Shown piece after piece: positions 57,253-64,000 of a DNA stretch of 64,000 nucleotides. The notes under the pieces are model-generated. The model saw only the letters and a program-made list of their open reading frames with translations. It was not told where the DNA came from and made no database searches. The stretch lies in NCBI GenBank assembly GCA_025917655.1, contig CP084608.1, forward strand, positions 2,418,001 through 2,482,000, read 5' to 3'. The stretch's first letter is position 1. The number at the start of each line of letters is the position of its first letter. The DNA comes from Chlorella sorokiniana. Its lineage: Eukaryota; Chlorophyta; Trebouxiophyceae; Chlorellales; Chlorellaceae. Made by a program: the position numbers and the translations under genes.

Positions 57253-59461
57253 ATGGCGGCGCCATGCAGCAGCGCCCTGCAGGGCCAGCATGTGCAGCTC
57301 GCTACCACAGCCCAGCGGCAGCAACGAGCAGCGGTGCAGCCCGTGGTGTGCGGCCTGACGTCGTCACATAAGCGGGCTTTCGGCAGGTGAGCCCGCAGCT
57401 TGGCGGGCGCTCGACCGCCACAAACGCTCTGTGGCAGCGTGCCCTCTGTCGCAGGATGCTTCTGCCCTGCAAAACGTGTTGATGTTTGGGCTGCGCCGCA
57501 CCTGCTTCCTGATATCCCCTCTCTGGGATCCTCGCCCCGTAGGCCTTTGCAGCGGCACCGCTGCGGCCAGCTGCGGCAAGTGCGGTCGGCGGACGCTCCC
57601 GCCGCCTCCACCGGCAGCGGATGGATGGACATGCCAGAGTCGCAGCCGCCGCCGCCTCCTGCCGAGGTGTTCCCGCGGCTCAAGGAGCGCGATCCATACA
57701 AGTGAGCGGGGCCTGCAAGAGCCCGGCAGAAATACAGCCCAGCGACGGCCGCTATCAGCGTGTCGTGGGCGGCGGCTCCTGGCGTGGCAAGCGTCGGGCA
57801 GGCTGCCTGCTTCTCTGCCCCCAGCGCTTGGGTCCACATCGTCGCCTTCTGCGCTTGCCTTGCCAGGAACCCGCTTCCAGCGAGTGATGCTCTGCCCCAC
57901 TTGCTGCCCTTCCCACTCGACTCTCCATGACCGCCACACAAACACAGCATGTGCCCCGCCCCCGCCCTCCTCCCAAACAGGCGGCTGGGGGTGACGCGCG
58001 AGGCGTCCTTTGAGGAGGTGCAGGAGGCCCGCAACTTTCTTGTCGAGCAGTACCGCGAGCACGAGCCGTCCCGCGAGTCCATCGAACTGGCCCTGGATGC
58101 CATCCTTGAGGTGAGGGTGCAAGGGCGGTACAGCCATGCGGTACAGCCGCGGTGCGGGTGTGCAGCGGGCCAGCGGGGCAGGGATTCGGCGGGCCCGCGG
58201 AGCAGCATGTGGCAGAAGAACGACGTGATCGCGCAGCAGCGTCGACACGGGGGCCCAGTGGGCGGGAGCTGCACTTCTTTGTCGGCTGGTGTGCACTGCA
58301 ACAGGAGGACTGAAGCTGTGGGCGTGCTGCCCGACCGAGGTGCTGCAGGAGAAGCGGCGCGTGCGGCTGCGGGAGGGCTTCCGCCCGCCCCGCTCGGGAC
58401 GGCGTGGCGAGGTGGAGGGCGACGGGCCGCGGCTGAGGTGAGAAACCACCTGTCGTTTGTGCCGCTGCCGCCACCGACCCCTTCCTCCAGCCCCAAAGCG
58501 GGCCTAGAGCTTGCTCGGCTCTGGGATTGCCTGCATTTTGCTTCCCTTCCCTTCAAGGAAAACACGCAATGCCACGATGGGGCAGCAGCAGCTCGCTCTG
58601 TGCTGCAGAGGGCCGCCTGCCCGCTCCCCCTCACCTCCCAGCAACTCCCCACCCGCCCCCGCCGCTCGTTCTCGCAGCCTGTGGCAGCGCTTCCGCTCCC
58701 TGTTCGAGCCCTCGGTGCCCGGAACAACCCTCGTCAACGACGGATCCATCTTCCTGGCCCTCGGCATCTGGGCGGGCTGGACGGCGGCCGCCAGCGACCC
58801 CACGCTGCCGCTGGGCGCCGCGCCGCCTTTGCCGCCTGGAAGCTGTACGACAAGCGCAACAAGCGCAACCCGGGTGCGCGTGGCTGGCTGGCTGGGTGTT
58901 AAATGAGGTATTGTTTGTGTGTGGCATGTGTGTGCACGTGTGTCACGGCTCATCTGTGGGGGTGAAGGGAGTGGCACACGTCACGCTGAAGCAGCGTGCC
59001 CACATGGGAATGGAGGCACGCCAGGCCAGTGCGAGGGGTTGGGGGAGGGAGGCGGGTGACAAGGTGACAGCCTGCTGCTGCTCAGCGCCATCCTATAATG
59101 CCTTGCGCCCTCCCTTGCAACCGCAGACGGGCCCTTCTGGGGCGGCAACCCCATCTGGGGGCGCTTGGTGCCACCGTGCTGTCTCTCATCATCGGCAGCG
59201 TCCTTTCCTACATCCTGGTCAACGTGAGATCGTGGTTTGGCACTTTTGTGACTGCCAATTGTGGGTGGCAACGGCTTTTTGCTTGCATCCGGGCTGTCTC
59301 GGCCTGCTGCATTGTCTTCCGATTGAAACTATGCTCCGCCTCGCCCCCGACCGCCATCTCTGCCGCAGGTGGTGCCGCTGCCGGCGCGGTTCCCCAGCGA
59401 GGCCGTGGGCCTCTTCCTGATCACCCTCATCATGGGCTTCACCGCGCTGTACCTCAAGTAG
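57253..59461 (+). CDS. CPP1: CPP1/CDF1-like plastid chaperone-like protein (DUF3353)
   Basis: Chloroplast membrane protein that in plants stabilises protochlorophyllide oxidoreductase (POR). The ATG at 57253 (context CACCATGG) opens a transit peptide. Exon 1 ends at 57386 and joins at 57543, giving PLQRHRCGQLRQVRSADA, then MPESQPPPPPAEVFPRLKER-DPYK. The J-like domain follows: RLGVTREASFEEVQEARNFL, VEQYREHEPSRESIELALDA-ILE and EKRRVRLREGFRPPRSGRRG. It lacks the HPD triad of true J proteins. The C-terminus has membrane helices: SIFLALGIWAGWTAAASDPT, PLGAAFAAWKLYDKRNKRNP, GALGATVLSLIIGSVLSYIL and EAVGLFLITLIMGFTALYLK, stop TAG 59459. One G appears missing near 58820, before AFAAWKLYD. Together with ELIP and ABA4 this adds to the plastid pigment functions in the window. 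Confidence 0.91.
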
Positions 59462-60094
59462 CGCCGCCTGGCGTACCGCCTGGCGCTCCGCCCGGTCTGC
59501 TCCGCCGCAACCGCAACCGCAACCGAGCGCCCCTGCAGCTATGCCTCCAGCCCCTTCGGCGCAGCGTGCCTTGCTGGCCCATCCTGGAAGCTGCTTGCGT
59601 GAGTTGGCCTGGGCTGTAGGCTGCGCGGGGTGGGGTGGGGGCAACTCCCCATCGCGCCGGCTCCTTGCGCCGTTCCCTTCCTGCTGCTTCCTTTTTCTGC
59701 TGCAACACCGTGCCTCCCGACCCCCTTCTTTGCTGCACCCTTCGTGCCCCGTCCACGTAAATCTGCACCCAATTTTCATTGCCACTGCATACTTCCTGCA
59801 TACTTGGCAAAAACACGGCCAGTGTACCCTGGAACTCCAGCTAGTTGGTCAGGCAGGAATCGCTGGCGGGTGCGGTTGGCTCACTTGGTCTCGCATGCCA
59901 CGTTCAACTGTTCTCCCTGTCGATCAGCTTGCTCAACCACTTCACCAGCATGGTTCTCCTAACAAGATGAGCGAGCAGGCCTGTCACCTGGGCGAGGCTT
60001 CCGCTTCGAACAGCAACTGCCCGTAGCCCTTGTGCCTGCGAGCACACAACATTGATATAGCCGAACTTTCAGCGATATAGATCACCTTGCAGTG
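59462..60094. other. Intergenic region CPP1/glycosyltransferase
   Basis: About 630 bases between two co-oriented genes. The central part (59750-60060) is distinctly less GC-rich. No gene was recognised. Confidence 0.5.
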
Positions 60095-62937
60095 ATGGCC
60101 GTGCCTAAACAGCAAGCAAGTGTCGGGGGCAAGCGAAGAGCAGTGGTACTTGGGCTGCTTTGCACGGTTATCGGCGCTGTAGGCGCATCGTTGGCGTCGT
60201 CCCAAGCCTCCTTGCGCAGCCTCAGCGCCTGCCTGGCCGGGCGCCCGGCGGCAGCGGCGGCGATGGCAGCAGTTCGGCAGGGACGCTCGACACTGCGGCT
60301 GCGCCGGAGCCCCTGCTGCCCCTGGGTCCAGGGCCCGGTGGGCACGACCTGCGTGAGGCGCGCTCAGCGGCGGCGGCGGCAGCAGCGCCGGACAGGCCGG
60401 GCGGGTGCGGGCGCTGGGCGCCCCTCACGGCATCCCGCGCATCCTGCACCGAATCTACATGGCAGACCCGCAGGACCAAAAACGGTGGGACCTGCCTGCT
60501 CGCCCCTGCTTCCTACCACTTCATGCTGCATCTTCTGCTCCCTGCTCAGCTCTTGATGCTGGGGGCTGCCTCCAGCGCTGCCGTGCCGCCCAGGCCTGGC
60601 CGCCCTGCCCTGCCAGCGGCGCCCCCCGCCGCTGTGTTGGATGGCAAGGATTGCAGCTGGTCCGTGCCACGTCCCCCTCCCGTGCAGCGCCAACTTCACA
60701 CACCCCATTGCGCACGAACACTGGATCCAATCCTGCGCTTACATGCACAGCCGCCGGGCGGGCTGGTGAGGCGCCGCGGTTGGGCCTGGCTGGGTTGCGC
60801 TGCCTGGCTGAGGCACCCGCCTGCTCACCCCACTCACAGCCACGTCCCCGGACCCCTTGGCCCCCGCTGCACCCGCCTGGCTGTGCAGGCGCCTGATGTT
60901 CTGGGACTGGGCCAACGTGCATGCGCTGCTGCGAAACCACTTTCCCTGGTGCGAAGCCGCCGCGCCGCGAGCCATGCTGCTATCCCGCCGCTGCCTGCTT
61001 GGTCCTTTTGCACCCATCCACCCCACCGCCGCTGCGGCCACCCACACGCAGTCATCTGCAATTGTCCATTGAGACTGCATTGCATCGAGTGATCCCTTTC
61101 TTGCGGTTGTTGCCCCCACAGGTTCCAGCCCTTCTTCACCCGCAACGCCACCAAGATGGTGGAGAAGAGTGATCTCGCGCGATACATGGTCCTACACCGA
61201 GTGGGGGTGCGCCTGCTCCTTCCGCGCCTTGCAGGCCCCATCAGGGGCCCCATTCCCCTGCTGGCCTTGCCCGCCGCTGCTGCTGCTGCCGCTGCCGCTA
61301 GTAGCGCGGCGGGTGCGTTTGAAAGAAGCCAGCCACCTCCCCGCCCCACCAGCCCATGCCGACCCGAACTGTGTGGGGTGAACGGCGCTGCCGTCCTTCC
61401 CCCTGACAAGGAGTTGTAAGGCAGTTTTCCTGTGCCTGCGCCACCCCTTTCTGCGGCTGCAGGGCTGTACCTCGACTCCGATGTGGAGTGCTGGCGGGAA
61501 GGGGGACCTGCTGGAGGGGTTTGACCTTGTGGCCCAGGTGGGGTCAATTACGACGTTATGACTGCTAATGTTGAAGGCAGTCTGTTGATCATCAGGCGCA
61601 TGTGCGCACTTCTGCCTGCGTGTGCTCAGGTCCACTTTGCTGTGCGCACTGAGCGGGCGCCCACCCTGCCACCCGCCGCACCCCTGCTTGGCTGCCGCAG
61701 GCCACCAACGGCGCGGAGGGGACCACCAACGCCATGATGGCGGCCCGGCCGGGGCTGGACGTCTTTGCGGCGGCGCTGCGCATGGTGCAGGGGCGGGTGG
61801 GCGCAGACGGCAAGCCCCTCGGGGTGAGGCGCAGGGGGTGGGCGGGTGGGTGGGTGGCTGCGGGGCCTCTCTCCTTGTTCTTTTCACCAGTATGGGGCCA
61901 TGCCATCCCCTGACACCTGCTGCCAGCCCCTGCCCCTCATTGCCATAAACCACACACCCACACCCACCCGCATCACCCCACCTACCCACCCAACCCTCTC
62001 CCTCCCTCCCCCAGGTCATCGCTCGCACCGCCAACGGCCTCTTTGCCGATGCGCTGGTGGCGGCGGGGTGCCGCGCGGGCCCAAGGGCGTGTTCTTCACA
62101 GACACCTATGTGAAGGGCGCAGGTGGGGGGCTGCCCGGTTGAATTGCTGTTGGTGTTTGGGTGGCGAGTTGTATTGAGTGGGGGCGGGAGGGGGAGGGCA
62201 CATGCGCGTCTGCCTCGTGACTGCCTCCCGTTCTTTATTGCGACTCTGGCGCAAGCTGGTTGCGCCCGCGCCGCCGATGCCGCCGCTCGCCATCCTTTCT
62301 TCTGTGCCCGCAGTGTACCGCATGCACCCGCCGGGCAGCTGGTTCCACCCCTGCCAGTGGTGGGAGGTGGAGTGCCGGCGCCGCCTGTACCGCCAGCGCG
62401 TGGCGGGACGTGCGGACATGACGTGAGCGGCACGCTGCGCTGTGCCGTTCGCCTGCCGTGCCATGCTGTGCTATGCTGTGCCCGCTGTGCTGCTCTGCGC
62501 TGGCGCCAATCTGCCTTCCAAGAATATCACGCGCTGCCACCCAGTTTGCGCACCCGCCTCCCTCTGCTGTTTGCTCTGCCCCGCGTGAGCACCGCCGGCG
62601 GCCCCGTGCCTTCAAACAGTCCTCACCTCCAGTCCCATGGCCGCAGTGCCCCCCGCCTCCCCTCCCCTCCAGGCACCTGGTGGGCTGGCACCGCATGGTG
62701 GGCAGCTGGATGGCGGGCAAGGAGGACGGGGTGGGCATCGTGAACACGACGGCGGAGCTGTGCGGCGGCGTCACCCACAGCCGCGGCAACGGCCAGGTGG
62801 GCGGCTGGGTGGCGCCGCTCGTCTTCGAGGAGGCGCAGCAGGCGGGCGGCAGGCTGGAGCTGAGGAGGCGCAGGGAGAAAGCCCGCAGCAGGGGCAGGGG
62901 CAGGGGAAGCAGCCTGGGGGCAGGTGGGTGGAGCTGA
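60095..62937 (+). CDS. OCH1-like DXD glycosyltransferase
   Basis: Type II membrane glycosyltransferase of the sugar-binding DXD-motif (OCH1/GT32-like) family, expected in the Golgi lumen. The ATG at 60095 is followed by a signal anchor (KRRAVVLGLLCTVIGAVGAS). The catalytic domain begins HGIPRILHRIYMADPQDQKR. Later exons are ANFTHPIAHEHWIQSC, RLMFWDWANVHALLRNHFPW, FQPFFTRNATKMVEKSDLAR-YMVL, and the metal/nucleotide-sugar motif GLYLDSDVECWRE. Next come ATNGAEGTTNAMMAARPGLD, VIARTANGLFADALVAAG, GPKGVFFTDTYVKGA, MHPPGSWFHPCQWWEVECRR and HLVGWHRMVGSWM. As written it ends at TGA 62935, but a Gln/Gly-rich frame continues to 63211 and may be the true C-terminus after a frame correction. One G seems missing at 62077-62079. 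The G5 at 61501-61505 is off by a different amount. Donor and acceptor sugars unknown. Confidence 0.85.
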
Positions 62938-63702
62938 GGAGCGGCAGGCGGAAGGCCAGAAGCAGCAGCAGGGACAGAAGGATGACCCGCCGTTGCCCAA
63001 GCAGCAGCAGGGGCAGGGGCGGCAGGGCGAGCCGCCGTTGACCGAGCAGCAGCAGCCGCAGCAGCAGCGGGGACAAGAGCGTGAGGCGCCAGGCACAGTG
63101 CAGGAACAGCAGCAGGAAGCGCAGGCACCTGGGGCGGCGCAGCAAGATCCAGGCGGCGGCGGCGGCGGCGCCGATGGCGAAGTCGTGGCGCTGCCTTTGC
63201 TTGCGCCCTGACCTGCGGCCTATTACCCATTGACTGCTCCCAGCACTGCTCGATTTCATTGTCAAACATCCCCCTGCTTCGGCTGGCTCTGACCCTCTGC
63301 TGCGATTTCGTAACAAATTACAGGCAGCAGGTAATCTTGACCATGGTGCAATGCAATGGTGGTTGGTGGTGTGAGGCTGCCGCCTTCCAAACCTCTGATC
63401 CTCAGAACTTGACACCCGCCACTGGCTTTGCCAAGAAATCTGCAGCGACAGCAGCGAACGGGCTGGAATCCGCTCAACGGGCGCACTGCCGTCTGCAGCT
63501 GCGTCCCCTCGGCTGCCTCGGGCTGCCACAGGCTGCCCAAGGCCCCCGGGCCGCGCATCGCCCGCTCCGGTGCTGCTGCCCCTTGTAGCTGGTCTTGAAC
63601 CGTGAGACACTTCGCGCCCCGCGCCCCCACCCCCACCCACCCACCCACCACCACCACCCCCACCACCACCACCCCACACACACATACCCCCTTGCTTCCC
63701 AC
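62938..63702. other. Gln/Gly-rich frame and intergenic sequence
   Basis: From 62938 to 63211 an open frame on the + strand encodes a low-complexity Gln/Gly/Pro tail (EQQQPQQQRGQEREAPG) that may extend the glycosyltransferase. From 63212 to about 63600 only weak open frames are seen. CACC-rich simple sequence (about 63625-63675) precedes the minus-strand exon at 63703. Confidence 0.4.
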
Positions 63703-63778
63703 CTGAGTACTCTTGCAGAGGGTTTATGGAGGCGGGGTACTTGGGCCACATGTCGGGGGTGAGGAAGGCGTAGGAGGA
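63703..63778 (-). CDS. Internal exon of an unrecognised gene cut by the window edge
   Basis: On the minus strand, an acceptor (CATCCGCAG) and a donor (TACTCAG|GTGGGA) frame an open 76-base exon reading SSYAFLTPDMWPKYPASINP and LQEYS. The composition is unlike the surrounding low-complexity sequence and looks like conserved protein. A last exon may lie at about 63474-63593, beginning near TSYKGQQHRSG. Upstream exons should lie beyond 64000. No family was recognised. Confidence 0.4.
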
Positions 63779-64000
63779 CTGCGGATGGCGCAATATCGAT
63801 GGGTGAGTGAGAGACAAAGAGTCGTGCAAAGCAATTGTAAGTGTGCGGGCCCATGGATGGTGCGCTGAAGGGGCGAGAGGCAGGATGCTGCGCACTCTTC
63901 AGGGCGCGACTGAAACCATGTGGTGGTAGGGTGACGGGAGGCAGGGCAGCACGGGCAGAGGAGCAAGGCAGCAGGGCGCAGCGGCGGCGCACCGCCAGCG

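Noticed and set aside
57117-58727. A 536-codon open frame on the minus strand across CPP1
   Set aside because: It runs through introns and exons of CPP1 without family resemblance. Long antisense ORFs are expected at this GC content.
61192-62433. A 413-codon minus-strand open frame across the glycosyltransferase
   Set aside because: It is antisense to conserved OCH1-like exons and to introns alike, with low-complexity Pro/His/Thr composition. It is a compositional shadow.

Overview
This is nuclear DNA from a green alga, most likely a Chlorella-clade trebouxiophyte (Chlorella, Micractinium or Auxenochlorella type). The evidence is very high GC, many short GT-AG and GC-AG introns, and a gene set typical of a photosynthetic eukaryote: ELIP, ABA4-type neoxanthin factor, an FtsHi pseudoprotease, CPP1, a thylakoid-lumen cyclophilin and a CLC-e/f channel. 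No viral, bacterial-island, CRISPR, transposon or tRNA signal was recognised.

Layout. 0.3-2.9 kb: histidine-phosphatase (phosphoglycerate-mutase-like) protein (+). 3.5-4.7 kb: universal stress protein (-). 5.7-10.7 kb: plastid D-3-phosphoglycerate dehydrogenase (+). 11.0-14.5 kb: an exact 1205-bp tandem duplication that leaves a truncated copy of a short-chain dehydrogenase gene in front of the complete one. 15.0 kb: small unrecognised gene. 15.5-22.7 kb: large FtsH-like gene (-) with an intact AAA+ domain but a destroyed zinc site. 23.3-24.8 kb: a short unrecognised exon, DPH4 (+) and bS16 (-). 25.1-29.8 kb: lumenal cyclophilin, ABA4 and ELIP, all (+). 30.3-33.5 kb: DUF1995 plastid protein (+). 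33.9-35.3 kb: GART/purN (-). 35.7-40.0 kb: CLC channel (+). 40.3-45.4 kb: large unrecognised alanine/glutamine-rich protein (-) with an axonemal-dynein-light-chain-like motif, divergent from MND1 (45.8-47.8 kb, +). 48.2-51.9 kb: secreted proline-rich protein (-). 52.6-56.6 kb: NSUN6 (-). 57.3-59.5 kb: CPP1 (+). 60.1-63.2 kb: OCH1-like glycosyltransferase (+). The right edge holds one exon of an unrecognised (-) gene.

There is no operon logic; genes are mostly chloroplast or housekeeping functions. A notable property of the sequence is that conserved proteins are repeatedly broken by one base apparently missing from a G or C run (about 18 sites). The same pattern in unrelated genes points to systematic consensus error, so a naive annotation would truncate many of these genes. 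Coordinates below are spans from start to stop codon. Exon borders were read by eye from splice signals and protein continuity.
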